From: Metarhizium brunneum
Lineage: Eukaryota; Ascomycota; Sordariomycetes; Hypocreales; Clavicipitaceae
Direction of reading: 5' to 3'
Assembly (NCBI RefSeq): GCF_013426205.1
Contig: NC_089425.1
Coordinates: 2,232,001-2,296,000 of the forward strand
Length of the DNA stretch: 64,000 bases
The notes beneath the pieces are model-generated. The model saw nothing but the letters and a program-made list of their open reading frames with translations, was not told where the DNA came from and made no database searches. Positions 45,187 to 56,270 of the stretch are shown in pieces. Position 1 is the first letter of the stretch, and each line of letters opens with the position of its first letter. The translations under genes were made by a program, and so were the position numbers.

Positions 45187-48100
45187 TTAACAGTAGCTTC
45201 TCATTGCGTCTTCATAACCAGTTCCGCCGCGTAAGTCTCGCCCAAATTTCACATGAATGTCCAGAACTTGTTGCATGTGCCGCATGCTAAGTGATTCGTT
45301 CTTGTTCATTGCCAGGTCCTGCGCAGACCCTACCATGTTCTTGATCTCGCGCCCATTCAACTCGTACTTGGCAAGCTTTTTGAGATCTTCCTCGGAAAAT
45401 GGCTCGACTGTCAATTTCCCAAAAGCTTTAACCCGATCGATGAACATCTTGAAGATGGTTTTCTTGGCTTTGCTGTCTAAGCCTTCGTACCTGAGGGCGA
45501 TGTGTATTCGAGACTGGAATGCTTCATCGAACGTCTAACCGCCAAGTTAGTTCTCGCGGGTCCAACGAAACAACGGCTAGAAGAAAACATGCGAGCTCAC
45601 CTCTACACGGTTTGTCGTAAGAAATAATATCCCCTGGAAATATTCCAACTGTCGTAGGAAAATGCTGACAAGGGCGTTGCGATGGATGTCCTGCATGTTT
45701 CGCTTCTCCAAGAACACGTCGGCCTCATCGAGCAGCAAAATCGCGCCCCATGCATGGCAAACGTCCAGAATCTTTTGCAAGTCGGCCTCTAGAAAACGAC
45801 AATCTGTTCCGAGCTCGCCGGCCGAAGCCATGTATAGCGGGCATCGAAGCAGTTCGCTGATGCCTTCCGCCGTCAGCGTTTTACCTGTTCCAGGCGGCCC
45901 GTGAAGCACGGCTAGGCGTACTCGTGCGTTAGTAAAGTCAACATCTATGGCATAACTAGAAAAATTACGAAAGAAAGAAAAATACTCACTAACAAGCCCT
46001 TTGCCTTTGCCTTGTATGACGTCGTCGATTGTCTGCGTCGCGTTTTGTTTACGTGACTTGACAAGGGCCTGGATCAAATCCTTTGTCTCTGGTGGCAGTA
46101 CCAGTGAGTCCCAAGCATCTTCGTTCCACTTAATGTCGTGCACTCTTGAGACGGCTAACTCCAACCATTGCTTCTCTGAGAAAGCGAAACCTAGAACTAC
46201 CGGGGAAGCGAGGAGATAGTCTTCATCAGTAAATTCCAAGCATACATCGGGATCATCCTCCTCTGGTGTGTCCACGGTCCTTTCTTCCCCAGACGTATCA
46301 GTGCTTGATGTTCGTTCAACCATTTTGCCGCTAGTCGTTGCCGACAATTGCGGCTGAGGTGCCTTAGACCTTGCCTCCAAATCCGTCTGCAAAGCCTTCG
46401 TCACCGGTACATTGCAGTCCGAGTCTTTTGTCGTCTTACTAACTACCTTCGGTTCGTCATCTCCTTGCAAGTTGTCAGAAGAGAAGCATTCATAAAGATC
46501 ATCATCGCCGTCTGATAACCCCAAATCGGAGAGAGCGTCAAAATCCCTTGGCCGCACATTCGACAGGCAGTAGTTTGGGTTGATGCGCCGGAATATGGCA
46601 GGGTCAATCATTATTCGGCTTTGCTGAATGTGAAATTTGACGACAGAACCCTTTTTGCGTTTATTGTATGCAATCCCAGAGTAAGCCTTGTAGTGAGCCC
46701 CATGAAGGGCCACAAACTTTTTGCCGCGCTCGACCAGCATTCGGCGTATCCCATCCTCATCCTTGTGATAAGATAGCGGATAGAATGGGAGGCTTGTTAT
46801 TTTGCGAGTGCCCTGGAATTCTGCGATTTCCTCGGCCAATGTGCCATGCCCAAATCTTTTCCCGTCGAACTCGAGATATTTCCCGTCAACAAAGTAGAAC
46901 TCGCCTCGCAGCAAGGATGAGTGCCGCACGGCTAGGTCGACTTTAAAGACTCTAGGGTCTTCCGCGAAACCGTAGGTTGAGGAGTATATAAGTGTACCTG
47001 GTTTCCACAACGCCCAGAGATAATCGAAGGTGATTATTCCACTGTCTAACATAGGATATAGACTCTCCTTGACTTTGGCGTAATCTTTATCCAAATATTT
47101 AACGAGCACCTTAAGCTCCTTGCGCTTTTTATCGATTCGCTGTTGGTTCTTCTTTCGTTCGCGCGCCCCTTGACCCGCTGGCTCAACCTGTTTGAGTTTC
47201 TTACGGTGAGAGCGAAAATCTTCTAAATACCTGGCCTCCGGGTTAGGCTGAACTGCATGACTTCAAACAAAGGCAGGGGCGTCCCGAATTTCGTGGTGAG
47301 AAAGGATTTAAATAAAGTACTTACAAGAAGAGTAAATTTGGGTCCAGTTTTGGCGTTTCATCAACAAGGCTCACACCTCGTACGTTGCCAATGACGTCCT
47401 GCAAGCATTCACGAAGCAGTTTGCTCTTGATATCAACGACCGTGTTTCGATACTTCCCTTCGCTATCGAATGTCCTCCTGACGTGGAATATGTATTTATC
47501 ATACTTGGAGTTCGTGGCCACTTCAGCTGTATCTTGCAGCTTAAATGTATACAAGGTACTGTCCCATACCGAGTCTACCCGTTTATAGTCGACCTTCCTT
47601 TCCCTTCTGGAGTTTGATTTAGAGCGAGCCGTGTCGTTTGGCATGACTATTTGAGAATGGGTCCCTGGATTGCCGCGGTGAGGAGCATCTCGTTGGGGCA
47701 AACCCCTTCGGGCAGCGGCGAGAGATAAGAAATTATTAGGTTTTTGACTGCAGGACGTGTTGAAACCAACTACATTGTGATGAGTATGTGCATTGTCCAA
47801 GGGTTGTGTTGGTGAGATATATTGCGACGGGAGGTGGGATCCGAGTGGCTTGCTTGTCATCTGAACTGCATTTCCGCCGAGCTTTTCTACCTGAAACTGG
47901 AGTTGGGCATAACGAGACTCTAATTGGGCAATGGCCTCTCCCAATTCTCGCTGGGAGATGGGATCGTTCCAGCTCACCCAGTTCTGGGAGCTTGTGAACT
48001 CAGCTTCTCTCGCCGACACCATGTCATTTTCTGCTTCAAACTGCAGTGTATTGCCGCCCAAGGGCTTCATCCTGTCGCCTCTGCTGGCAGTCCGAGAACG

Positions 48101-48544
48101 GTGAGAGGCATGGCGAGAAACAGACCGCGACTTCCGAGATCGTCGATGTTTGTGCCGGCGATGACTAGATTCTTCATCCGATGATGACAGACTCATGGAT
48201 TCGTCCGAATGTAGAGAATAGTCATCATCACTTTCACTTGAGGAATAATCGTCCGACTCTGACGACACCTCTTTCGGCCTGTTTTTGCGCCGGTGTTTTC
48301 GAAACTTCTCTTGTTTCCCCGACTGTATAGACTTTCCAGACGCAGGCGTTTTGGAAGATATCGCAGATTTGCCCGCCTTCACGGATCTGGCTGCGCGTCT
48401 CTTGGAGGTTTCCCGCAATTTTCTGGACGCCTGGTTATGTTCCATTGTAGTGGCTCCGTCATCATTTATGTTGGAGGAGGATTTGCCAGCATTGGGTTCT
48501 GTTCGTCGATTACCCGTGGGAAGAGTAGTCTGTGGGGACTCCAT
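45187..48544 (-). CDS. AAA ATPase with DUF7025-like N-terminal region, 1,049 residues
   Basis: Four exons on the complement (47325-48544, 45990-47260, 45601-45911, 45187-45534) give 1,049 residues. The N-terminal 200 residues are disordered and basic, with an SR-rich run (SRKSRSVSRHASHRSRTASR). A DUF7025-like region follows (GIITFDYLWALWKPGTLIYS, residues about 480-500). The AAA module has Walker A GPPGTGKT (835-842), Walker B ILLLDEAD (888-895), sensor 1 LFLTTNRVE and an arginine-finger region AFQSRIHIALRYEG. The lid follows (LNGREIKNMVGSAQDLAMN). Such single-AAA proteins are a large, mostly uncharacterised family in filamentous fungi. The 78-base intron before Walker A is stop-free and in phase, but has a clear TTTACTAACG branch site and must be removed to give LVTVLHGPPG. 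Remodelling of some protein target is inferred from the fold only. Confidence 0.88.
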
Positions 48545-49556
48545 AACCAGTCTGTCGGGTTTGATGTGTTTGCTTGACTGAGTGTTCAGATGTTTGTGTT
48601 AAGGGCGAGAAGTGGTGTGAAGATAGCAACGGTCGTAGTCATATGCGAGCAATTGACTGGAGTCTAACAAGCCAGGAATGTTAGCAGCACAAGCAAATAT
48701 TTGAGGAGTCAGAGCAGGGTTGGTGTAATACCATACCACGGGCACGAGAGGTATGCGGATGAAGGGGCTATCGGATATCTGCATAGGGTCGTTTGAGTAA
48801 GACAAGCTCACACGAGAAAAGAAGGTGATGACAAAACGAAGGAGCACACCCCGTAGCCGGCGCAGAACCGTTTGTTTGCAGTGCTTGGTGGTTGACGTGT
48901 CGAGGAGTTCTAAAGGCGAGGGTATTGGGTGGATGGGCTTACGAGACCAAAGAGCTAGGAAGATAAAATGTATTTGATAGAATGGAAAGACTGCGCTGGA
49001 AACACTCAAGATCAGGCTGTCGCCAAAACGAAGAGAGGACGTTGTTGCAGCTGGAAGAGGGCACAAGTTGCTCGTTGATGGCGTTTGCCAGCATTAAATG
49101 ATGGATGGTCCTTTGGGAGAGCCTGCGGAAGGCAGGGACTCGGGAGCAGGCAACAGCAAGGTGAGGAGGAAGTCAACCAAATGCGGGCTGCAGTGCAACC
49201 TGCAGCCAACGAACAGTAGAAAAACAGCACAGTAATCCGTACGGAGTTGGCGACTCCTTGCCAGGCGCAATTGTTCACGCAGAGTGCAGCACTGCAGAAG
49301 ATTTCGGGACCGGGAGACAGCGGGAACAGGGCGACAAAGTGAGCAGCAGAAGAGACGAGTCACATCCTTTATGTGTCTCAGCCATTCCGATATTCCAGGC
49401 CCATAGGCGGATTCGACAATAAGTGCCAGGGCGAGGGAATGCGGCTAAGGATAGATATCGAGTGGCCAAGCAGCCGTTTCATCCGACGCCAGAGCGAGCA
49501 GCCAAGGCGAAAAATGCCGTAGGCAACAACATGGTGCATACTCCGTACATCAGGAC

Positions 49557-49592
49557 ACAACAGGCACAACAGGCACAACAGGCACAACAGGC
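49557..49592. repeat. Tandem repeat ACAACAGGC, 4 perfect copies
   Basis: Four exact copies of the 9-base unit lie in the AAA ATPase upstream region. On the complement it would encode a Cys-Cys-Ala-rich run in a short frame, but no gene is supported there. Confidence 0.95.
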
Positions 49593-50386
49593 AGCCTTTG
49601 CATCGCTCGAGCAAGGAGCACGGAGGAAAACCTGCACGCTTGGAGTCTCCAGCCTGCAGTCATCCCGCAAAGTGAAGCGGCTGGGCTGCTTGGATCGCTC
49701 ACGAGGTCACAGTCGCAGACCATCACGGCCCATGTTCAAGTGATGCGCTGGCGTTTGGCGTAATTGGCTGGCTGTCATTCGCCCATGCAAGGACAACATG
49801 CCGCATTGAGTCACATAATCTCTCCCACGATTTGTCCTGGAGCTGTTGGACTTTGCAGACCGGCAGGAGCCTCGCCGTATGCCATCCTGCAGCCTGGGCC
49901 GGGAGTGTCCTGTCGGCAAATGGGAAAATTGACGAGGTGAAGGAGGGAAAGCGTTGACGGTTTCTAACTTTCTCACGTCTGGGGTCAACCCACTCCCCAA
50001 GTTCCTTCAATACCACCCGTACTACTACAAATTTACAATGCATCAATGCCATCACGTGCCCTCGAAGCCCTAATCTACTACCTACTTGGACTTAGTATCA
50101 AATGTACTTTGGCAGCCTCCTAAGGGCGAGTCTTCTTCACTTGATTCTGTTACAGCAGCATGGGACCATGTAGACAAGTCAGTACGAAGCACGCGAAAAC
50201 TCACCCTTTTCAATTTCCCACGTTGAGCATGATACTAACCGCCGTGGTCGAGTCTTTTCCGGGGTCCCCTGTGGTAAGCCAAACTCAGCGCCTAGGCTTT
50301 GCTTCTTATTTGCCAGCCATTCAACCTTTATCAACGTCCTTGCAGGCCAAGCCGACCACTGCCCACTTGATAGTTGAAGCAAATGC

Positions 50387-50414
50387 GTTGTTGGTTGTTG
50401 GTTGTTGGTTGTTG
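50387..50414. repeat. Tandem repeat GTTGTTG, 4 perfect copies
   Basis: Four exact 7-base units in a gene-free region, a simple microsatellite. Confidence 0.95.
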
Positions 50415-51545
50415 GCTGCGGATTTCTGTCAGCCAGATGGATATAGAAAGTAGTCACCTACGGAATAGGTATGTATAATGGCCTAGCGATTATCACTTCT
50501 TTTTTTGCGAGATTGAATCAACTATTTTATTTCGTCTGCACCACACATGTTTATCGCCGTAGGAGAAGTTGCACACGACGGATCGAAGCATGGAGGTATA
50601 CACATAGTGCGAAGAACGATCAAGATCAAGCCCGTGTATCGGTGTGGGTTTCGCAAGACGAGCAAGTTCGCCAGTTACCCATCCAACACTTGCGCTCGAA
50701 CCTTCTGCTGTCCTTTCATGCGGCAGTGAAAGATATTTGAAACGGTTACGGTATCTCGTCAGGCCCTTGCCATCACAAGACTCGTCGTTGCAGTCCTCGC
50801 AGACATGTCTGGAAGAAGTACCGGAGAATGGCGGAAATAGTGGTATTGCTTCTTCAGCACACAAGTCAGGGGTACGACGCGGTCGCCTCTAACGGTCCGC
50901 CGACTGACGTTGGCTGCCACGCTGCTCTCACCGTCTCAAATGTTGGAGAACACGAGCATCATCAGTCGCCAACCAACCAGGCCGATTCTCGCCACCAATT
51001 GGTTTCGACGCCGACTCTTTGGAAATGGCAGATGCTATCCCCTGCTGTTTGTTAGTGCTGCGAGCCTTACCGCTTCTTCACCGCATACTTTTGTAGGAGA
51101 CTAGGATATTGGTGACCATGTTCAACGTGCCACGTCCCTCAGCTTCTCGCAGGCAGTGGAAACAGTTCGGTACATGCTGCATGGGGAAGGCCCAATGCCC
51201 GTACACTTTACGAAGGCCGCTATCAAGGGATGGCACCGCTTGAATACCTAGGTGCTGAGGGATGAGAGTACGCAAGCGGAACAAAAACACAGAATATTAA
51301 CTACCAATTCCTGTCAGGAGTTGCAAACTTGTCGGATTGGAGACACGATGATTAGAAAAATAGCTTCGCTGTGTAATAACCACGGCCAGAATAGACTGCA
51401 TGTGGAGGAAAATGTCTCCAAAGTTGCTAGGCTGGGGTCTCGGCCAAGAAAATGGTTATTTTGTGGGGTAGCATGTTCCTGGTTGGAGCACCAGACTCGA
51501 CCTCCCAGCGCCACTTCTTCCTTGGGATGGAGCATGCATGCAGAG

Positions 51546-51751
51546 GTGAATTGCTTGGCGGGCTCCCTCTGTGTGCTAGCCTCCAGGTGCGCTCACCCCC
51601 TTGCTATTTATTGTACTTATGTTCTTTTATAGATTAAGTACTTAAATTATAGTAAAATAAATATATACTAATATAAAGCTTATTAGCCAGGTACCAGGCA
51701 AGGCGAGTGCACCTAGCAAAAAGAGTCGAGTGAGCCCGCCGAGTAATTCAC
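51546..51751. mobile_element. Short inverted-repeat transposable element, 206 bp (copy A)
   Basis: The left end begins GTGAATTGCTTGGCGGGCT. The right end, reverse complemented, begins GTGAATTACTCGGCGGGCT and continues to CTCTTTTTGCTAGGTGCAC, giving terminal inverted repeats of about 40 bases with differences. The interior is AT-rich with no coding capacity. The flanking 8-mers, ATGCAGAG (51538-51545) and ATCCCGAG (51752-51759), match at 6 of 8 bases, consistent with an old 8-bp target duplication as in hAT-type elements. The same termini bound a second element at 54852-55356. This is a MITE-like non-autonomous DNA transposon; superfamily is inference. Confidence 0.8.
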
Positions 51752-52525
51752 ATCCCGAGTACCGGTCAACTCCTCAGTACCTAATAGGGTTACGCGCCAT
51801 GTATGCGTGCAACAATTTTGACCGGGCCCTCAAGGCCAACGCCATCATCCTCTCGGATCGGCCCTGTCGATTGAAACGGTCAAAACGGTAGAAATTGAAG
51901 CCCGATTTCAACAAAAACTTGAACCCTCAGATAGTTAGCTAGGTGAACTAGAAAGCTGTGCGCTTTTGTTCAACTTAATTGCATCCTTGGGGTGTCGGGA
52001 CATGATCCCAGCCGCCAACTTGGCGTCTCTTGCGACAAATTGATGTCTTCTTCTACCAACCGTGCTCCGATTAAATTGTCACCCTCTGGCTTAACGCTTG
52101 CCAAGCCTCGCGCTCCTGGCGCAGACGTCATGTGGCTGCTTGTGGAGGCCGCCGGTAATATTGACTACCAGACATCGACCATGATAGAGCTACAGATGGT
52201 TCATGATTTGCACAGCTCTCTTGCGCTCCACCTAGGACCCTGCTCAATGCCAGTGCTCACCATCCACCCTTGTTCTTGAGTCTTGGACATCTGCCCTTGA
52301 GCTTCCTCACGTCCGCTCGTGCCAAAAGCCTTTGACATCGATTCTGGCATGAACGCATTGCTATTCGACGTCAGCGCTCGTGTCGGCTTTCACAACTGTA
52401 CAGTCCATTTTTTTTCTAGAGATCGCCTATCAGTCAATTGGCATACTCCGCTGAATATCTAGATTCTAAGATATCTCGACTCTCCCCTGGGGACCGCATT
52501 GTCGTGCCTGTTTTGTTTCAACACC

Positions 52526-54791
52526 ATGCCCAACACGACCAACAGATGGAGGTGGTCAGCCATTGACCGCGTTCTTGGCTCCAACGGCAATCAAGGGACA
52601 CGGGCTCATGATCTGGCCCGTGAGGAAGAAAGAGCATGTGAGTTTGACTATTATTCGCCTATACTCCATGCGAGAATGTCATTGTCAACGACATGTAGCA
52701 CACCAGACAAATCTTGCTAATATCTCTGACTTGCTCTACCTCGACAGTGCTCCCACATTTTAATCACCAGCAGATGACCTCGGCCGTGCCCGCATCCGAA
52801 GTTACCAAAATATGCCTTCGCCTGCGCCATCTGGTTCAAGAATGCGTGCCGTGTGAGATGGAGGAGAGCCGCGTCACAGCGCCCCATAGTCGCATCATTA
52901 CAACCAAGGTTGTTCAGGCGGCCAAGGAGGCTGGCGGCCAGGAGTATAGAGGATGCGTGGTAAGTGTCGCTGCAGTTGTGCCTCACTCTGAGCCGCAGGC
53001 CTAATTATCTAGGTCTTTTGTTTGTTGATCAACCAGCGTTGGTTCCGACGTGAAGCTCTCATAGAGCTATGGGATTCGAGCTTGCACAAACTGCGAGCAG
53101 AGGCGTGTGCCGTCATTTCAAAAGCCTTGTAAGACCTTGTCCTGGGTATTCGAGCTTTCATCTCGAAATCCTTTAATATTGTTGTCAACTAACGCCCTGC
53201 GCTAGGATTGAGAACGAAGAAGATACCAATTATCTATTGTACTCCGTGTTACTTCATCGATACTCATATATAGCAAACGGCATCCCCACCCCGCCGGTGA
53301 ATGTGATCGAGAAGGCTGTTGACTTGCATTCCGTCCGAGTCATTGGGTCGTCCGGATATCAGAAATGTATCCATTACTTGTGGCGTGGCTGGCTTGTGCA
53401 GGATGAAAATGACCCATCCGTCTTTGTTGATTACAAAGACAAGGATAATCCAAACTTTTTCGTCCATATGGATCCAGAACGCATGAGAGCTCCTCGAAAC
53501 CAGAATGCCGCCCAGTTACTGTTCTCTGTCATCTATCTTCTACTCTACACCATCGCCGTCAACTCCATCAACGCTTCAGGAATTTTAGATGGGGCCGAGG
53601 TTGCCTTATATCTTTTTACCCTTGGATATATCTGCGACGAAATTATGAAATTCTACAAGGCAGGATACCATATTCTTGGCTTCTGGAATGCCTTCAATGG
53701 TGTTCTGTACTCGTTTTTAACCGTCTCTTTAGTTCTCCGAGTCATTGGCCTGGCTGCAGCCCGTGACTCGCAGTACCGCGAGCATTACAACAAGCTGAGC
53801 TACAATATGCTTTCCTTTGTTGCTCCTATGTTCTGGTGTCGGCTGATGTTGTACCTTGACAGCTTTCGTTTCTTTGGAGCCATGCTTGTTGTGCTCAAGG
53901 TCATGATGAAAGAGTCCGTTATTTTCTTCGCTCTTCTTATAATCATTATTATTGGGTTTCTTCAAGCCTTTATTGGATTGGACCTGACAGATGATAACGT
54001 TGCCAATGATGTCTTGTTTATCATTGAGTCGATGACGAAAGCCATCTTGCAAAGTCCCGAGTTTGAAGGATTCGAAGGCTTTGGTCCCCCGTGGGGCATC
54101 ATTCTGTACTACTGCTTTACTTTTGTCGTCATGGTACGTTTTACTAATATCTCCATCATCAGAAAAAAAAAAGTCGAAAGACGTCATTGACACGTACTTC
54201 TAGATTATTCTCCTCAACATCCTTATTGCTCTGTATAACTCTGCCTACGAGGATATTTACGAGAATGCCGACGACGAGTATCTAGCTCTCTTCTCCCAAA
54301 AGACCATGCAGTTCGTCAGGGCTCCGGATGAGAACGTGTACATTGCACCGTTTAACCTCATTGAGATCGTTATCTCAGCCCTTTTCGAGTGGTGGATGCC
54401 AAAGCACATGTACGAGGTGATAAACGACTACGTGATGGCTGTCATATATTCGCCTCTGCTATTTGTGTCGGCATTTTTCGAGACGCGTGCTGCTCATCGC
54501 ATTCGACATAACAGGTCGAGGGGAGACGAAGATGACGATGTGGTGGAGGAGTGGGAGCAATTGGAACATGAGCTTGATATGGAGGCTGAGGGTTGGACCA
54601 AAACGTGCGATTCTGTGAAGCCGAATATGGAGGATGATCCTGCAGTTTTGGAAGTCCGAAAACTACGTACCGAGCTCGAAGAGTTGAAAACGATGTTGAA
54701 AGAAAGGACTCAGGATGTCGGGGGTAATAAGACCGACGACAGCGACAAGTTGGGTGGGGGGAACCCTTCCAGGACAAATGATGACCAGTAG
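52526..54791 (+). CDS. yvc1: TRPY-type vacuolar cation channel (Yvc1 family)
   Basis: Five exons (52526-52637, 52748-52959, 53013-53128, 53206-54133, 54204-54791) give 651 residues. All splice sites are GT-AG and each junction keeps the frame. The cytosolic N-terminus contains TKICLRLRHLVQECVPCEME and VVFCLLINQRWFRREALIEL, conserved in fungal TRP channels. About six membrane segments follow: LLFSVIYLLLYTIAVNSI, LYLFTLGYICDEIMKF, FNGVLYSFLTVSLVLRVIGL, YNMLSFVAPMFWCRLMLYL, FFALLIIIIIGFLQAFIGL, and the last (IILLNILIALYNSAYEDI) built across the final junction. The pore loop is near ILQSPEFEGFEGFGPPWG. The C-terminal tail has a strongly acidic cluster (RGDEDDDVVEEWEQLEHELD), equivalent to the Ca-sensing acidic region of yeast Yvc1, which releases Ca2+ from the vacuole on osmotic upshock. 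The gene is bracketed by two copies of one transposable element. Confidence 0.93.
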
Positions 54792-55549
54792 TATGGGCAA
54801 AATGAAGTTTGGATACGGAGTACTCAATTGTGCATTCGCGGCAGTGGAAGGGTGAATTGCTCGGCGGGCTTACTCTTTTTGCTAGGTGCGCTCACGCTCT
54901 ACCAAGTACTTGGGTATTTGTTTTATATTATATTATATATTAGTATGTCACACAAGGTTTGCCTCTATGATGACGGTGGCTGAGGCTATCGCGAGATGGC
55001 CTTGGCTAGCGGCCGCGGCGCGGCACCAATTGCGCTGGTACGTCTGACGCGTCACGATGCGTAGACGGTCTACTTTTCTAGTCTCCTACTGTCCTTGGCC
55101 TGGTACAGCCCAATACTGTTTTGGATTTTACGCTTGCACGATACCTGTATCATGCGTGTAATTTCATTTGACTACAGAGCGAATCAACCACAAATTAATA
55201 TATTAGTATGTACTTATTATACGCAAATACGTAATATATTTTACGACAAATTACTAAAGTATATAAAGGCAGAGTTTAAATATACAGTAAATACCTACCT
55301 AGGTAGTATGGGATAAGCGCACCTAGCAGAAAGAGTAAGCCCGCCGAGCAATTCTCGTGGAGGGTACCTTGCGAGCTCCTGGAATTCTGTGGATTGTGTT
55401 TCCAAAGGCTTGTTGAAGCGGACTAATCACACTGCACTGATGGCTATTGGAATATAAGTGATTCTTGGCATTGTGGCATCTAGTCAATTGATGCTAACTT
55501 TATCCTTAGCATCCGTGCCCGAGCTGTTTGATCTGTACACAATCAATGC
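54792..55549. other. Intergenic region occupied mostly by a transposable element
   Basis: Between the yvc1 stop codon and the macrodomain stop codon (convergent genes). A TACGGAGTA word (54814) lies just past the yvc1 stop, and the inverted-repeat element copy B fills 54852-55356. Confidence 0.65.
54852..55356. mobile_element. Inverted-repeat transposable element, 505 bp (copy B)
   Basis: The left end begins GTGAATTGCTCGGCGGGCT and continues to CTCTTTTTGCTAGGTGCGC. The right end reverse complement begins GAGAATTGCTCGGCGGGCT and continues to CTCTTTCTGCTAGGTGCGC, so about 40 bases of terminal inverted repeat match with very few differences. Flanking 8-mers GTGGAAGG (54844-54851) and GTGGAGGG (55357-55364) match at 7 of 8 positions, a likely target duplication. 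The subterminal parts are AT-rich and share TATATTAGTATGT on both sides (about 54933 and 55197); the centre is GC-richer. No transposase frame is present, so this is a non-autonomous element and a longer relative of copy A. Confidence 0.85.
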
Positions 55550-56270
55550 TCACTCTTCTGAGGGGAAGTACTTGCTGCATCATCATCATATTAGCGAAGA
55601 TGTTTCCCAAAAACTAACACTTGTATCAAACTTACGGAAGTGCATCCTTGTATGCAATCACATCCTTCTGCTCAAAAGTAACAAACACTACTCTGTCCAG
55701 AGCACCGCCGTCATCGTCTAGAAACTTTCTCACGGTTTCGCAAGCGACCCGTGCGGCATCTGTGGAAGGATAACCATAAACACCGGTGCTAATCGCGCTA
55801 AAAGCCAGAGTTTTGATGCCTGAAGATACCGCCAGACCCAAGCTTGTCTGATAGCAGCTCCTTAGCAAGTTTTCACTTGTCTGTGGATGATGGCGATCGT
55901 ATATTGGCCCAACAGTATGTATGACATGCTTCGCAGGCAGCTCGTACCCCTTGGTCAGGCGGGCATCTCCTGTAGAGCAACCCCCGATTCCACGGCATTC
56001 GTACAGGAGTTCGGGACCAGCAGCACGGTGGATGGCCCCGTCAACGCCGCCTCCACCAAGCAGCGTCGTGTTGGCTGCATTCACAATTGCATCCAGTTGG
56101 AGCTTCGTAATATCGCCGCGGATGAGGCCGACGCGAGAGTTAATGGATGTTGAAGGTTGGAAGAGAGAAGGAGAGGGTGGCGGCGATGTAGCTTTTTGGA
56201 GAGCTAATTCTCGATAAAGTTGAGCCACTGTAGGTATGTCCATGACAGCTTTGATAGAGGCTCGGGCCAT
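55550..56270 (-). CDS. Macrodomain protein, MacroD-type ADP-ribose hydrolase
   Basis: Two exons on the complement (55636-56270 and 55550-55574) give 219 residues. The last exon is 25 bases and adds KYFPSEE, matching the usual LPKYFP ending of this family. The macrodomain covers about residues 45-215: VGLIRGDITKLQLDAIVNAA, then NTTLLGGGGVDGAIHRAAG (NAAN and GGGGVDGAIH, the ribose-contacting loops), GDARLTKGYELPAKHVIHTV, and LAFSAISTGVYGYP (the diphosphate loop). This is the MacroD/LRP16 pattern, whose members remove mono-ADP-ribose from acidic residues and deacetylate O-acetyl-ADP-ribose. No clear targeting signal is seen. The start MARASIKAVMDIPTVAQLY was preferred because the upstream in-frame stretch has no family-like sequence. 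It is divergent from gln4. Confidence 0.93.

Larger units (their letters stand above)
48545..52525. other. Gene-free region of 4.0 kb with tandem repeats and one inverted-repeat element
   Basis: Divergent region between the AAA ATPase (-) and the yvc1-type gene (+). Frames of 70-155 codons occur but none has domain-like sequence. It contains a 9-base repeat (49557-49592), a 7-base repeat (50387-50414), a TACTCCGTA word (49539) and the transposon-like element at 51546-51751. Sequence 51900-52525 is the likely yvc1 promoter and leader. Confidence 0.5.

Noticed and set aside
48599..49066. A 155-codon complement frame upstream of the AAA ATPase
   Set aside because: It lies in the likely 5' leader, has no domain and no conserved pattern; probably chance.
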